Assembly (NCBI GenBank): GCA_009692685.1 | Contig: SHYS01000008.1 | Coordinates: forward strand, 1-64,000 | Length of the DNA stretch: 64,000 nucleotides | Reading direction: 5' to 3' | Source of the DNA: Dehalococcoidia bacterium | Lineage (GTDB): Bacteria > Chloroflexota > Dehalococcoidia > UBA2979 | Shown: in pieces, positions 1-8,948 of the stretch | How positions within the stretch are numbered: position 1 is the first letter of the stretch | Layout of the letters: each line of letters begins with the position of its first letter | Notes under the pieces: generated by a model | Database searches by the model: none | What the model saw: only the letters and a program-made list of their open reading frames with translations | Told to the model about the DNA's origin: nothing | Position numbers and translations under genes: made by a program

Positions 1-37
1 TTATGAGTCCGCTGCTCTACCACTGAGCTACCCTGCC
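1..37 (-). tRNA. tRNA-Met (CAT), 5' part only
   Basis: The reverse strand carries a 7-base acceptor strand GGCAGGG, TA at positions 8-9, a D-arm GCTCAGTGGTAGAGC and the start of the anticodon loop CTCATAA, giving anticodon CAT. The 3' half lies outside the window. CAT could also be tRNA-Ile2, where the C becomes lysidine; the visible half cannot separate the two. Confidence 0.85.
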
Positions 38-106
38 ACGCCCCGATTCTATTCTGCGGCCACTGGCGAGGTCCAACGCAGGTAGCGAGGCGGCTGGTGA
101 GCCACC

Positions 107-1081
107 TCAACCCTCGGAGGCGCGACCCCAGTGCCGCTGGACAGCGTCGACGAGCGCGTCCGCGGCGGCACGCGGGTCGCGACGGCGCTCCGCCACCTCG
201 TCGACGAGCCCGGCGAGGATACCCTCGGCCCGCGCGAAGGCGAGCGCCCGACGCTGCACCAGCCCTCGCGCAAGTGCGACGATCTGGCTCTGCACCAGTG
301 CACGCCGCTCATCGCGCGCGTGGTCGGAGGCCTTGAGGTGCGCCTGGTGGCGGTCTATGGCGTCGGCCACCTCAGCGAGCCCAAGCTCCGCGCGCGCCGT
401 GGTCTTGAGGATTGGCGGCTCCCAGGTGCGCTCGGTGGCGATGGCCAGGAGCGAACGAAGCTGCATCACCGCGGTGTCGGCGCCGGCGATGTCCGCCTTG
501 TTCACCACCAGCACCTGCGCGATCTCCATCAGCCCGGCCTTCATCGACTGGATGTCGTCACCGCCTGCCGGGGTGGTGACCAGGACTGTCGTACCCGTGG
601 CTGTCGCCACCTCCACCTCATCCTGGCCCGCCCCGACCGTCTCTAGGATGACGATCTCGAAGCCCGCGACGTCCATGAGGTCGACGACGCCCGTGGCCAT
701 CTCCGACAGCCCGCCGAGGTTGCCGCGCGAGGCCATGGAGCGCATGAACACGCCGCCGTCGCTCGTCAGGTCCTGCATGCGGATACGATCGCCGAGGATC
801 GCGCCGTTGGAAAACGGTGACGAGGGGTCGACGGCGACGATGCCGACCGTGTGGCCTCGACGCCGCTCCTCGCGGGCCAGCGCCGCGACGAACGTCGACT
901 TACCGACGCCCGCTGAGCCGGTCACGCCCACCGTCGCAGCCTTGCCGGTGAACTGATACAGGGCGGCCAGCAGCGCGCGGCCCGTGATGCTGTCCGCCTC
1001 GACGTGACTGATGGCACGCGCCAGCGCGCGTCGGTCGCCCACGCGCACGCCCGCGATCAGGTCAGCGACATCCAAGGCCAC
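107..1081 (-). CDS. meaB: MeaB/ArgK-type G3E GTPase, methylmalonyl-CoA mutase chaperone
   Basis: A GTPase of the MeaB family, which loads and protects the cobalamin cofactor of methylmalonyl-CoA mutase in the cytoplasm. The P-loop GSAGVGKST lies near residue 55, with VDPSSPFSNGAILGDRIRM and the ETVGAGQDE box downstream and the NKAD base-recognition motif after that. GTG at 1081 is chosen because AAGGA sits five bases upstream and the product (324 aa) fits the family; the open frame runs further up without a start near a ribosome site. It is the last gene of the mutase block, 49 bases after the B12 subunit. Its TGA stop at 107 agrees with normal family length, so TGA is a stop here. Confidence 0.93.
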   Translation of the reverse strand: MALDVADLIAGVRVGDRRALARAISHVEADSITGRALLAALYQFTGKAATVGVTGSAGVGKSTFVAALAREERRRGHTVGIVAVDPSSPFSNGAILGDRIRMQDLTSDGGVFMRSMASRGNLGGLSEMATGVVDLMDVAGFEIVILETVGAGQDEVEVATATGTTVLVTTPAGGDDIQSMKAGLMEIAQVLVVNKADIAGADTAVMQLRSLLAIATERTWEPPILKTTARAELGLAEVADAIDRHQAHLKASDHARDERRALVQSQIVALARGLVQRRALAFARAEGILAGLVDEVAERRRDPRAAADALVDAVQRHWGRASEG

Positions 1082-1130
1082 GTTGATCCTTCGAGGTTCT
1101 TCGAGGGTGCAGGGGTCGAAGGCGGCGCGG

Positions 1131-1544
1131 CTAGACGCGCTGCGGCGCGTTCTTGCGCACGAACTCGATGATGTCGTTGGTGTTGGTGCCGGGGCCGAAG
1201 ACGCCCTTGAAGCCGATCGCGTTGACCCGGGGAATGTCGTCCTGGGGGATGATGCCGCCGCAGAACAGCAGCACGTCGTCGACGCCACGCTTCTTCAGCT
1301 CCTCGACGACGCGGGGGAAGAGCTCGAGGTGCGCGCCGGAGAGGATCGAGAGTCCGATGACCTCGACATCCTCCTGGAGGGCGGCCTCGGCGATCATTTG
1401 CGGCGTCTGGCGAATGCCGGTGTAGATGACCTCCATGCCGGCGTCGCGCAGCGCGCGTGCCACCACCTTCGCGCCACGGTCGTGGCCGTCGAGGCCGGGC
1501 TTGGCGATGAGCACACGGATATTGCGAGCGGTATCGGTGGTCAC
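1131..1544 (-). CDS. Methylmalonyl-CoA mutase, cobalamin-binding subunit
   Basis: This 137 aa protein is a free-standing B12-binding domain. It has the DxHxxG motif as DGHDRG near residue 20, whose His is the lower axial ligand of cobalt. SGAHLELFP and the GGIIPQDD loop complete the Rossmann-like fold. It should pair with the catalytic subunit at 4022-5677 to isomerise methylmalonyl-CoA and succinyl-CoA. In many bacteria the two parts are one chain; here they are separate genes about 2.5 kb apart on the same strand, with the epimerase and the chaperone gene meaB in the same block. Confidence 0.95.
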   Translation of the reverse strand: MTTDTARNIRVLIAKPGLDGHDRGAKVVARALRDAGMEVIYTGIRQTPQMIAEAALQEDVEVIGLSILSGAHLELFPRVVEELKKRGVDDVLLFCGGIIPQDDIPRVNAIGFKGVFGPGTNTNDIIEFVRKNAPQRV

Positions 1545-1611
1545 GTGGCCTCCGCGGCGGGCTGGGTCATCGATGTGTCAGCGTGCTCGATTGTAGCGGG
1601 GGAGGCGGGGG

Positions 1612-2192
1612 TTATGGCAATCGGTGTTCCATCGCCCGTTCAAAGGCGTCGAGCGTCCGTTGGGCAAACTGGAGGTACGAGGAACAGCCATCGAGCGCAT
1701 CGCGCTCCACGCCAGCCACTCGGAAGTACCACATCGGCATCCTCAGCCAGATTGGCTCCGAATTCGCCGTGTCGCGAACTCCCTCAACTCGATACTCGCG
1801 AAATCAATCGCGATACATTCCTCGTATCTCAACATCTTGGTAGCCCTGCTGAACAGGCAAATTACCTTCCTTGAGAACGAGATCTCGCGCGTCTTTCATG
1901 AACTCGTGCATTTCACATCACCCGCGTCCTGGCTCTCGACCCATTGGCTCAACCAGCGCGCATTCCTGGCGCCAGTCCGCCGCGAATAAAAGACAGTCTG
2001 AAAAACACTTCTAACGACCGTAATGCACACCGAGAGTCGTGAGTTCATTCGACGCATACGAATGGTCAGATTCGCTTCTGCGATCAGATCGCCAAAGAAT
2101 CCCCGAACTTCCCAGAGCCGCTCATGCGCTGGGGTCAGCACGTCCGGGTTCAAGTCAGGCGATGACTCGGACGATCCCTTTCGTCCCTTCAA
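1612..2192 (-). pseudogene. Broken gene of unknown family (first of two related remnants)
   Basis: Three reading-frame pieces make one protein-like sequence. The first frame (from 2192) runs through RRMNSRLSV...RSVFQ and WLSQWVESQDAGD and stops at 1896. A shift near 1910-1925 leads into EMHEFMKDARD...LPVQQ. This is interrupted by TGA at 1804-1806, after which the frame continues through FREYRVEGVRDT and SSYLQFAQRTLDAFERA to TAA at 1612. The order LS..RSV.Q, W...SQ, FMKD.RD, PVQ also occurs in the broken gene at 55737-56443, so the two are probably related. GC is lower than in neighbouring genes. Function is unknown. With one frameshift and one stop it is very likely dead. Confidence 0.7.
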
Positions 2193-2201
2193 GCGACTCC
2201 C

Positions 2202-3023
2202 CTACCCTCCCCCCACCCCGAACTGGATGAGCTGGATGCTCAGTCCAAAGGCCTGGTCGGCCGAGATCGAGGTGCGCAGCGAGTTCGGCAGCGCGCCGGG
2301 GGTCGCGTCATCGAGGGTGATGCCCGCGGCGCGGTAGCGCGCCACCTCGGCGGCGACGTCTGGCACCTCGATGGCGACCATCGAGGAAGCGCTCTCGCCC
2401 TGCTCCTCGAGGCGTGTCGCCATCGGCGAATCGGGCGAGGTGGGCGTGATCAACTCAATCATGCACTGCCCCGCCTGGATCTGCCCGATGGTGATCGTCG
2501 CGGTCTTGATGGTGTTGACGAGGTTGAAGCCCGCGATGCCGTGCCACGTCGTGGCGGCGACCTGCTGGTCCTTGACCGAGACCGCGAGGTGGTCGAACCC
2601 CTTGGCCGTCGAGGCGTGTACGCCCGCCGGCGGCTGGGCCAGCTCGACGAGTACGCCGTGGCACGACCGCGGGTGGATGAAGGCGACTTTGCCCGCGAGC
2701 CCGTCGCGCGGCGCCTGGTCGATGAGCTCCACGTCCTGGCTCTTGAGGCGCGCCAGCTCCCCCTCGATGTTGTCGGTGTTGAGGCAGATGTGGTGCAGCA
2801 CCTGCCCGCGCGTCGCCAGATAGCGGGCGACACCGGTGTCCTCGCGCGTCGGCTGGAGCAACTCGATCTCGTTTTCGCCTACCTGCAGCAGCACGCCGCG
2901 GACGCCCTGTTCCTCGACCACGTGGTCGGCGGTAACGGGGAGCCCCATGATGTCGCGGTAGAACTTCAGCGCCACGTCGGCGTTGTGCACGACGACCCCG
3001 ACGTGGTGAATCCGGTCGATCAC
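2202..3023 (-). CDS. mce: Methylmalonyl-CoA epimerase with two VOC domains
   Basis: The N-terminal half is a typical methylmalonyl-CoA epimerase (IHHVGVVVHNADVALKFY, HHICLNTDNIE, IELLQP), which converts the 2S and 2R epimers so the mutase can use its substrate. The C-terminal half (from about residue 140, FDHLAVSV...) is a second vicinal-oxygen-chelate domain. Single-domain epimerases are about 135-150 aa; this one is 273 aa. GTG at 3023 is preferred over ATG at 3044: AAGGAG lies eight bases before it and it forms a GTGA overlap with the stop of the upstream DinB gene. The second domain may be structural or bind another ligand. Confidence 0.85.
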   Translation of the reverse strand: MIDRIHHVGVVVHNADVALKFYRDIMGLPVTADHVVEEQGVRGVLLQVGENEIELLQPTREDTGVARYLATRGQVLHHICLNTDNIEGELARLKSQDVELIDQAPRDGLAGKVAFIHPRSCHGVLVELAQPPAGVHASTAKGFDHLAVSVKDQQVAATTWHGIAGFNLVNTIKTATITIGQIQAGQCMIELITPTSPDSPMATRLEEQGESASSMVAIEVPDVAAEVARYRAAGITLDDATPGALPNSLRTSISADQAFGLSIQLIQFGVGGG

Positions 3024-3478
3024 AGTCCTCGCTCCTTCCGCCACGCCTCGATGGCGCGAACATGTTCTGCTTCGTGTCGGGCCTCATGGGCCAGTTCGCG
3101 CGCCAGGACCGCCTGTGCCTCGGGTGCCAGTGTGATGCAATCGAGCATCGCACCCGTCAGCAGCTGCCGCGCATCGTCGAGGAACTCCTCGGCGTCCTCC
3201 CAGTCGATGAACCGGTGGGCGTGCGCGTTGCGCTCGTTGAACGGCTCGTCATCCGAGTGGACCGCGGGGCGCGTGAAGAGCCCGTCGCCGGCGGCATCCT
3301 CGAGTGCGAGCGCGAAGGCCTCTTCCCAGGCAGCAATGTGGCAGACCACATCCTTCGTCGTCCAGTCGCCGTACCAGCGCTCGTCGTCGCGGATGTCCTC
3401 GTCCAGGTCGTCCAGCGCGTCGAGGAGCGTGGCGCGGCTCTCGCCCAGCGCCTCGAAGGCGTCAGCAATCGTCTCCAC
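3020..3478 (-). CDS. DinB-like four-helix protein
   Basis: A 152 aa protein of the DinB/YfiT-like superfamily, four-helix bundles that often bind a metal and include thiol-dependent transferases. WTTKDVVCHIAAWEE gives the first His, and HEARHEAEHVRAIEAWR near the C-terminus gives the other histidines. Its GTGA end overlaps the epimerase start, so the two are translationally coupled. A second, diverged copy follows immediately upstream at 3510-3989. The substrate is unknown, and nothing in the sequence links it to methylmalonyl-CoA chemistry beyond position. Confidence 0.7.
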   Translation of the reverse strand: METIADAFEALGESRATLLDALDDLDEDIRDDERWYGDWTTKDVVCHIAAWEEAFALALEDAAGDGLFTRPAVHSDDEPFNERNAHAHRFIDWEDAEEFLDDARQLLTGAMLDCITLAPEAQAVLARELAHEARHEAEHVRAIEAWRKERGL

Positions 3479-3509
3479 TCAGCGCCCCAGCTTCCGCGGC
3501 GTTCGAGAT

Positions 3510-3989
3510 CTAGTAGCCGCGCGCACGGCGCCACTCGAGGATGGCCGGTATGTGCTCGCGGTCGTGGGTTGAGGGGAGGAGCAGCAACCGCCGCGCGGGT
3601 CCATCCGCTTCGAAGGTAGCAGGCCCACTGGCGCGCAGTGCCTCGCAGGCAGCGGCGTGGCGCTCGCGTGCATGGCGCAACGCCGTCAGCACCTCGGGCC
3701 AGGCCGCGCTAGCGAAGAGTGCGATCGTGGCGGCGTTGTAGGCGTCGTCATCGCCGTGCCAGCCCTCGATGTCGGGCGTCTCGCCGCGAGTGAGTTGCGC
3801 GAGGCCGCGCGCCGCCGCGTCCTGCCAGACCGCGATGTGGGCCACGACATCGTGCAGCGACCAGCGGCTGTCGCCGAACCAGCCCTCCAGGCGGCGCGGC
3901 TCGCTGAGGGCGTCACACGCCTCGATCAACTCGGCGCGAGCAACCGCGCTCGCCTCGATGGCGGCATCGATCAAGTCCCCGTGGGTCAT
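3510..3989 (-). CDS. DinB-like four-helix protein
   Basis: A 159 aa relative of the preceding protein. WSLHDVVAHIAVWQDAA and a C-terminal HDREHIPAILEWRRARG supply the metal-binding-type histidines. The frame is open to 4055, but ATG at 3989 is the likely start because the extra residues resemble read-through of the intergenic region and would overlap the mutase gene. It lies 32 bases after the mutase catalytic subunit and before the other DinB gene, so a local duplication inside the operon is likely. No clear ribosome site precedes the ATG. Confidence 0.68.
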   Translation of the reverse strand: MTHGDLIDAAIEASAVARAELIEACDALSEPRRLEGWFGDSRWSLHDVVAHIAVWQDAAARGLAQLTRGETPDIEGWHGDDDAYNAATIALFASAAWPEVLTALRHARERHAAACEALRASGPATFEADGPARRLLLLPSTHDREHIPAILEWRRARGY

Positions 3990-4021
3990 CGGTGGAAGGT
4001 ACCGCCTCGGACGTGCTCGCG

Positions 4022-5677
4022 TCAGATGGTCAGCACTTCCTGGTACTCGCCCCACTCCTCGCGGAGCACGCCGCAGATCTCGCCCATCGTCGCGTACGTC
4101 TCGACGGCCTCGACGAAGAGCGGCATCAGGTTCTCGGTGCCGCGCGCCGCCTGGCGGATACGGGCCAGCGCGGACTCGACGGCGGCGTTGTCTCGCGACG
4201 CGCGCAGCGCGGCCAGGCGAGCCGACTGTCGGGCGCCGACCTCCTGGTCGACGCGCATGATGTCGGGCACCTCGAGCGCCTCGGTCTGGAAGCGATTCAC
4301 GCCTACCACCGTGCGGTCACCGGCCTCCATCATGCGCTGGAGGCGGAACGCGCTCTCCTGAATTTCGCGCTGCTGGAAGCCCTGCTCGATGCCGGTCAGC
4401 GCGCCGCCGAGGTCCTCGATGCGGCGCAGGTAAGCGTTCGCCTCCTCCTCGACGCGGTCAGTGAGCGCCTCGATGTAGTACGAGCCCGCCAGCGGGTCGA
4501 TCACGTCGCCGACGCTGGTCTCGTAAGCGATGAGCTGCTGAGTGCGCAGCGCCAGCTCGACGGACTCCTCCGTAGGCAACGCGAGCGCCTCGTCGTAGGA
4601 GTTTGTGTGCAGCGACTGCGTGCCGCCGAGCACGGCCGACATCGCCTGAAAGGCGGTGCGGACGAGGTTGTTCAGCGGCTGCTGGGCGGTAAGCGTGGCG
4701 CCGCCGGTCTGCGTGTGGAAGCGCAGCGTCTGCGAGCGCGTGCTCGTCGAGCCGTAGCGCTCGGTGGCGATGCGTGCCCACATCCGCCTAGAGGCGCGGA
4801 ACTTGGCGACCTCTTCGAGGAAGTTCGAGTGACACGCCCAGAAGAAGGACAGTCGCGGCGCAAACTCGTCGAAGCTCAGCCCCGCCGCGATGGCGGCGTC
4901 GCAGTACTCGATAGCGTCGGCGAAGGTAAAGGCCAGCTCCTGCGCGGCCGTGCAGCCGGCCTCGCGCATGTGGTAGCCGGAGATCGAGATCGTGTTCCAC
5001 TCCGGCACGTTCTCTTTGCACCACGCGAAGGTGTCCGTGATCATCCGCAACGACGGCCGCGGCGGGAAGATGTACGTCCCGCGCGCCATGTACTCCTTCA
5101 GGATGTCGTTCTGGATCGTACCGCCGATCTTCATGAGATCGGCGCCCTGCTTCTTCGCGGCCGCGACGTAGAACGCGAGGAGGATCGGCGCCGTGGCGTT
5201 GATCGTCATCGAGGTCGTCATCTTCTCGAGGGGCAGACCGTCGGTGAGCGTCTCCATGTCGGCCAGCGACGAGATCGCCACGCCAACCTTGCCCACCTCG
5301 CCCGCGACGATCGGGTCATCGGAGTCGTATCCGATCTGCGTCGGCAGATCGAAGGCAACCGAGAGGCCGGTCTGGCCCTGCTCGAGGAGGAACTTGTAGC
5401 GGCGGTTGGACTCCTCGGCATCGGCGAAACCGGCGTACTGACGCATCGTCCAGAAGCGGCCGCGGTACATGGTGGGCTGCACGCCGCGCGTAAACGGGTA
5501 CTCACCCGGGTAACCGAGGCGCTCGTGGTAGTTCCAGTCGGCGAGGTCCTCGGGGCCGTAGAGCGCGTCGACCTCCTCACCCGAGGAGGATTCGAAGCGC
5601 TTCTGGCGCTCGGGATTGCGGGCGATCGCCTTGTTGTAGTTCGCCTCGAGCCAGTCGTGTTTGCTGCTGCTCGCCAC
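4022..5677 (-). CDS. mcmA1: Methylmalonyl-CoA mutase, catalytic subunit (no B12 domain)
   Basis: A 551 aa TIM-barrel subunit of methylmalonyl-CoA mutase. Substrate-choice residues are visible: Tyr in RQYAG (residue 81, equivalent to Tyr89 of the Propionibacterium enzyme) and Arg in YMARGTY (equivalent to Arg207). Isobutyryl-CoA mutases carry Phe and Gln there, so methylmalonyl-CoA is the probable substrate. The catalytic His lies in [11 protein letters not shown]. The chain ends after the barrel, so it needs the separate B12 subunit at 1131-1544. GTG at 5677 follows a GAGGGCGG ribosome site; the open frame extends 39 codons further but looks non-coding. It is the first gene of the block. Confidence 0.95.
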   Translation of the reverse strand: MASSSKHDWLEANYNKAIARNPERQKRFESSSGEEVDALYGPEDLADWNYHERLGYPGEYPFTRGVQPTMYRGRFWTMRQYAGFADAEESNRRYKFLLEQGQTGLSVAFDLPTQIGYDSDDPIVAGEVGKVGVAISSLADMETLTDGLPLEKMTTSMTINATAPILLAFYVAAAKKQGADLMKIGGTIQNDILKEYMARGTYIFPPRPSLRMITDTFAWCKENVPEWNTISISGYHMREAGCTAAQELAFTFADAIEYCDAAIAAGLSFDEFAPRLSFFWACHSNFLEEVAKFRASRRMWARIATERYGSTSTRSQTLRFHTQTGGATLTAQQPLNNLVRTAFQAMSAVLGGTQSLHTNSYDEALALPTEESVELALRTQQLIAYETSVGDVIDPLAGSYYIEALTDRVEEEANAYLRRIEDLGGALTGIEQGFQQREIQESAFRLQRMMEAGDRTVVGVNRFQTEALEVPDIMRVDQEVGARQSARLAALRASRDNAAVESALARIRQAARGTENLMPLFVEAVETYATMGEICGVLREEWGEYQEVLTI

Positions 5678-5982
5678 GTTGCCGCCCTCAGTCTCGCGCT
5701 GTGTGAGTGGAGTCCGCTGGTGTAATCCGGCGTATGGTACACGCTCGGCGGCGTGGGTCCGAGGGCGCGCACAGCCCCGACGACTTCGCGACACGAACGC
5801 GGAAGTGCACCACGAACCCCTCTAGCACACGAGCGCGGTCGAGGCGCTCCTCGCCGACTTCGCTCTCGAGGTCGCCGCGCTCGCACGGTGCCTCCGCGCG
5901 TGCTTCCTCGCGCACGCCCCCACCGCGAGAAACGCGTCTATCGAGCCTGGCGCGGGCTCGGCTATTGCGCGCGTAGCGCGGA
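5678..5982. other. Intergenic, no supported gene
   Basis: About 300 bases between the mutase start and a possible small lipoprotein gene. Several very GC-rich open frames cross it on both strands, but none has a ribosome site, a domain or convincing composition. The mutase promoter should lie here, but no clear -35/-10 pair could be picked by eye. Confidence 0.5.
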
Positions 5983-6288
5983 CTAGGTCTGCGCCGTCTT
6001 TCCCTCGACGAACATGTCGACATCGCCTTTGAACACGGCGTCAACCTCGCGGACCTCGCCGGCGTCGCGACAACCGCGGACGGCACCTCGGCGATCGCGG
6101 CACCCCGTAGTGCCCGCGGTCGGCGCCCACGGCGTCGCGGGCACTACGCCCACCGTGGACACGGTGCACGCCGCAGGCACGGCGCCATCGCAGCCGCCCC
6201 CCAGCGCGAGCACGAGCACGCCCAGTACCACCACTCGCGCGCCACGGGCGTTCCCAGGCGATCGCCGCGGCGTGCCGCTACCCTGCAT
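5983..6288 (-). CDS. Possible small lipoprotein
   Basis: A 101 aa frame divergent from acuC. It has a basic N-terminus, a hydrophobic run VVVLGVLVLALGGGC and a Cys that could be lipidated, although the residues before Cys (GGG) are a weak lipobox. The rest is Cys-, Gly- and Ala-rich with no known domain, ending near DVDMFVEGKTAQT. A 12-base inverted repeat (GTAGTGCCCGCG and its complement, about 6106-6147) sits inside the frame. It may be real or chance open frame in GC-rich DNA. Confidence 0.3.
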   Translation of the reverse strand: MQGSGTPRRSPGNARGARVVVLGVLVLALGGGCDGAVPAACTVSTVGVVPATPWAPTAGTTGCRDRRGAVRGCRDAGEVREVDAVFKGDVDMFVEGKTAQT

Positions 6289-6292
6289 CCAC

Positions 6293-7324
6293 ATGACCAC
6301 GGCCTTCGTCACCGATCCCTTGTACCTCGAACATCGCCACGACGGGCACCCCGAGCGGCCCGAGCGCCTAACCGCGATCCTCGCGCAACTCGAGCGCACC
6401 GGCCTGCGCCGCCGGATGGCCGACATCGAGGCACCCGAATGCAGCCTCCAGGAGATCACGCGCGTGCACTCAAACCGCGCCCTCGAACGCCCGGCCGAGC
6501 TTGCTGGCGCTGGCGGCGACTGGGTCGACCTCGACACCTTCGTCAACACCGAGTCACCCGCGATCGCCCGGCGCGCGGCCAGTGGCGTGCTTGCCGCCAC
6601 GCGGGCGGTCCTGCGCGGCGAGGCGAGCAACGCCTTCGCCGCCGTGCGCCATCCGGGACATCACGCCACGCCACACCAGGCGATGGGTTTCTGCCTGCTC
6701 AACAGCGTCGCCATGGCAGCAGGCGCCGCCCTCGATGCCGGACTGCAACGCGTCGCGATCGTCGACTGGGACGTGCATCACGGCAACGGTACGCAGGCGA
6801 TCTTCGACGCCGATCCACGCGTGCTCTACTTCAGCACGCACGCCGCGCCCTTCTATCCCGGCACCGGCGCCATCGAAGGCGCGGGCATCGGCTGGGCGCG
6901 CGGCACCAAGCTCAACGCACCACTGCCGCACGGCACGGGCGATCGCGGGTTCATCGCCGCCTACGAGCAGGTCTGGATTCCTGCCCTCGAGCGCTTTCGA
7001 CCCGAGCTGATCCTCGTCTCCTGCGGCTGGGACGCCCACGCGCGCGACCCGCTGGCGCCGCCCCTGGTCAGCACGCAGGCCTACACCGAGGCGGCATCGC
7101 GCATCCTCGAGGCAGCCGGCGCGCTCTGCGACGGTCGCCTCGTCGCGGTACTCGAGGGTGGTTACGACGAGCACGCGCTGGCCTGGTGTGCCAGTGGACT
7201 CGTCGAGCTGCTGCTCGGGGACACACCGGCGCCCGACCCGGAGCCCGTGGCCACGCCGTCGTCCGAACCTGACGTCACCGCGATGCTGCAGACGCTGCGC
7301 TACATCGCCGGTCTCGAGGCCTGA
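6293..7324 (+). CDS. Histone-deacetylase-like (AcuC family) amidohydrolase
   Basis: A zinc-dependent deacetylase of the arginase/HDAC fold. The sequence shows HPGHHATPHQAMGFC, VDWDVHHGNGTQ with the metal-binding Asp and His, FYPGTGA and SCGWDAH. Bacterial members act on acetyl-lysine (AcuC reactivates acetyl-CoA synthetase), acetylpolyamines or other acetylamides; the substrate cannot be chosen here. ATG at 6293 gives 343 aa, normal for the family; the upstream open frame (from 6014) lacks family features. The aldo/keto reductase starts three bases after its TGA stop, so the two form an operon. Confidence 0.88.
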   Translation: MTTAFVTDPLYLEHRHDGHPERPERLTAILAQLERTGLRRRMADIEAPECSLQEITRVHSNRALERPAELAGAGGDWVDLDTFVNTESPAIARRAASGVLAATRAVLRGEASNAFAAVRHPGHHATPHQAMGFCLLNSVAMAAGAALDAGLQRVAIVDWDVHHGNGTQAIFDADPRVLYFSTHAAPFYPGTGAIEGAGIGWARGTKLNAPLPHGTGDRGFIAAYEQVWIPALERFRPELILVSCGWDAHARDPLAPPLVSTQAYTEAASRILEAAGALCDGRLVAVLEGGYDEHALAWCASGLVELLLGDTPAPDPEPVATPSSEPDVTAMLQTLRYIAGLEA

Positions 7325-7326
7325 GC

Positions 7327-8160
7327 GTGGCGCAGCTCAGACATCGCCGCCTCGGCCGCACGGGACTCGAGGTGACCGAGCTGGGACTCGGAGCGATGGA
7401 CACACCGGGCTCGCCGGAAGGCGTCGAAACCCTGCGCGCCGCCCTCGACGCCGGCATCGACTTCATCGATACGGCCCGCGAGTACGCAGGCAGCGAGTTC
7501 CTGATCGGGCAGGAGGTGCGTGCTCGGGCCAGCCAGGCACCAGGCAGGCCGGGCTTCCACATCGGCACGAAGTCGTTCAGCCGCACCGCGGACGGCGTGC
7601 AGCGCGAGATCGACCGCTCCCTCTCGATGCTGGGAGTGGAGTGCATCGACCTCTACCAGCTCCACGACGTCACCACGCCCGAGGCGTTCGCGCAGGTCAT
7701 GGGTGCGGACGGCGCCCTCGAAGGCCTCCGGATCGCGCAGTACCGGGGCCTCATCGATCACATCGGTGTCTCCACGCACGACCTCGACACCGCGCGCCTG
7801 CTCATCGATAGCGGCGAGTTCGGCACGATCATGCTCGAATACTCGGCGTTCTATCCGCAGTCCGCGCCGCTCCTCGCGCTGGCCCACGAGCGCGACATCG
7901 GCGTGATCGTGATGCGCCCCCTCGGCGGCTCGGGGCGGACGAGCGTCATCCGCGGCCGGCTCGCTGCGGGCACGGCCGGGCTGCTCACGCCAGCCAGCCT
8001 GCTGCGCTACGTGCTTTCGAACCCCGCCATCTCGGTCGCCATCCCCGGCGCCAGCTACCCCTCGCGAGTCCATGAGAACGTCGCCACCGCCTCGAGCTAC
8101 GAACCGCTTGGCTGGGACGAGCTGCGCGCCCTGGAGGCCGCGACCATCGACTTCTACTAA
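7327..8160 (+). CDS. Aldo/keto reductase family oxidoreductase
   Basis: A 277 aa NADPH-type aldo/keto reductase. The tetrad can be placed: Asp in DFIDTAREY, Tyr in the same segment, Lys in HIGTKSF and His in YQLHDV. VAIPGASYPSRV near the C-terminus matches the cofactor phosphate-binding region. It starts with GTG three bases after the deacetylase stop. It is shorter than the usual 310-340 aa because loops are trimmed, as in the YdhF/Tas-like branches. The carbonyl substrate is unknown. Confidence 0.85.
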   Translation: MAQLRHRRLGRTGLEVTELGLGAMDTPGSPEGVETLRAALDAGIDFIDTAREYAGSEFLIGQEVRARASQAPGRPGFHIGTKSFSRTADGVQREIDRSLSMLGVECIDLYQLHDVTTPEAFAQVMGADGALEGLRIAQYRGLIDHIGVSTHDLDTARLLIDSGEFGTIMLEYSAFYPQSAPLLALAHERDIGVIVMRPLGGSGRTSVIRGRLAAGTAGLLTPASLLRYVLSNPAISVAIPGASYPSRVHENVATASSYEPLGWDELRALEAATIDFY

Positions 8161-8228
8161 CGCCCGGGCGGCCCCTCCCTCGTACTAGACTGACGCTCAC
8201 ATCCACCACACTCGAAGGGAGAACTTGG

Positions 8229-8741
8229 ATGGCAAATCGACAGGCACTCGACGGCGCATTCACCGCCGCGAACGCGCGCCTCGACCGCCTCGCCCCGCTC
8301 ATCGAGACCTACGCCGACGACCGGTTGCTGGACGATGGCGGGAAGTGGAGCATTCGCGACTGCCTCTGCCACATCGCGGCCACCGCGCGCGTGACCGGCG
8401 CCGCCCAGCGCGGCCTCGATCGCGTGAACGGCGTGACCCCGCCCGCCGCGCCGGCGGTGGGCGCACCGACCGTCGATGACCGCAACCAGCAGCAGATCGA
8501 GGCGAGCGCCAGCAAGTCGATCGCCGAACTGATCGAGGAGACAAAGGCGGGCCACGCCGCCGCGATCGAGGGCATTCGCGCGATGACGGACGCGACATTG
8601 GACACGAAGATCCCCGACATGCAGCCCACGCGCCCGATGCTCACCGCCGGTGGCCTGACGCTGCGCATGCTCGAGTACCACGAGGGTGGCCAGCTGGACC
8701 GCATCGAGAACGCGCTGCGCACCCGCATGCGCTGGCTCTAG
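8229..8741 (+). CDS. DinB-like four-helix protein
   Basis: A 170 aa DinB-superfamily protein, the third of this fold within 9 kb. WSIRDCLCHIAATARV carries the first His and LRMLEYHEGGQLDRIE the C-terminal His. A strong ribosome site (AAGGGAG) lies eight bases before the ATG. It follows the aldo/keto reductase by 68 bases and may be in the same transcript. The biochemical role is unknown. Confidence 0.72.
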   Translation: MANRQALDGAFTAANARLDRLAPLIETYADDRLLDDGGKWSIRDCLCHIAATARVTGAAQRGLDRVNGVTPPAAPAVGAPTVDDRNQQQIEASASKSIAELIEETKAGHAAAIEGIRAMTDATLDTKIPDMQPTRPMLTAGGLTLRMLEYHEGGQLDRIENALRTRMRWL

Positions 8742-8804
8742 GCGGCAGGGCTCGTCGGCTCCGAGACCGGCGGGATCGAGCTGGCGCCATCCTCGATGAC
8801 GCGC

Positions 8805-8819
8805 CCTTCGACAGGCTCA
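8805..8819 (+). repeat. Dispersed repeat CCTTCGACAGGCTCA, copy 1
   Basis: This 15-mer shares its core TTCGACAGGCTCA with 8903-8916 and, inverted, with 43701-43718. All three lie between genes. It matches the general type of dispersed 'TTCGACAAGCTCAGG'-like intergenic repeats seen in many bacterial genomes. Confidence 0.7.
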
Positions 8820-8902
8820 TGGCGAAACCGGGACGGCGACCCACGCCGCGTCATGGGCAAGGCGCAACCGCCCCCAGTTCAGCGCGCGCCGAAGGCTCTC
8901 GG

Positions 8903-8916
8903 TTCGACAGGCTCAG
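8903..8916 (+). repeat. Dispersed repeat TTCGACAGGCTCAG, copy 2
   Basis: Second copy in the same intergenic region, 98 bases after the first, in the same orientation and just past the 3' end of the convergent TlpA-like gene. Confidence 0.7.
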
Positions 8917-8948
8917 CGTGAGCGAGAGGAGAGCAGCTAGCCCGACCC

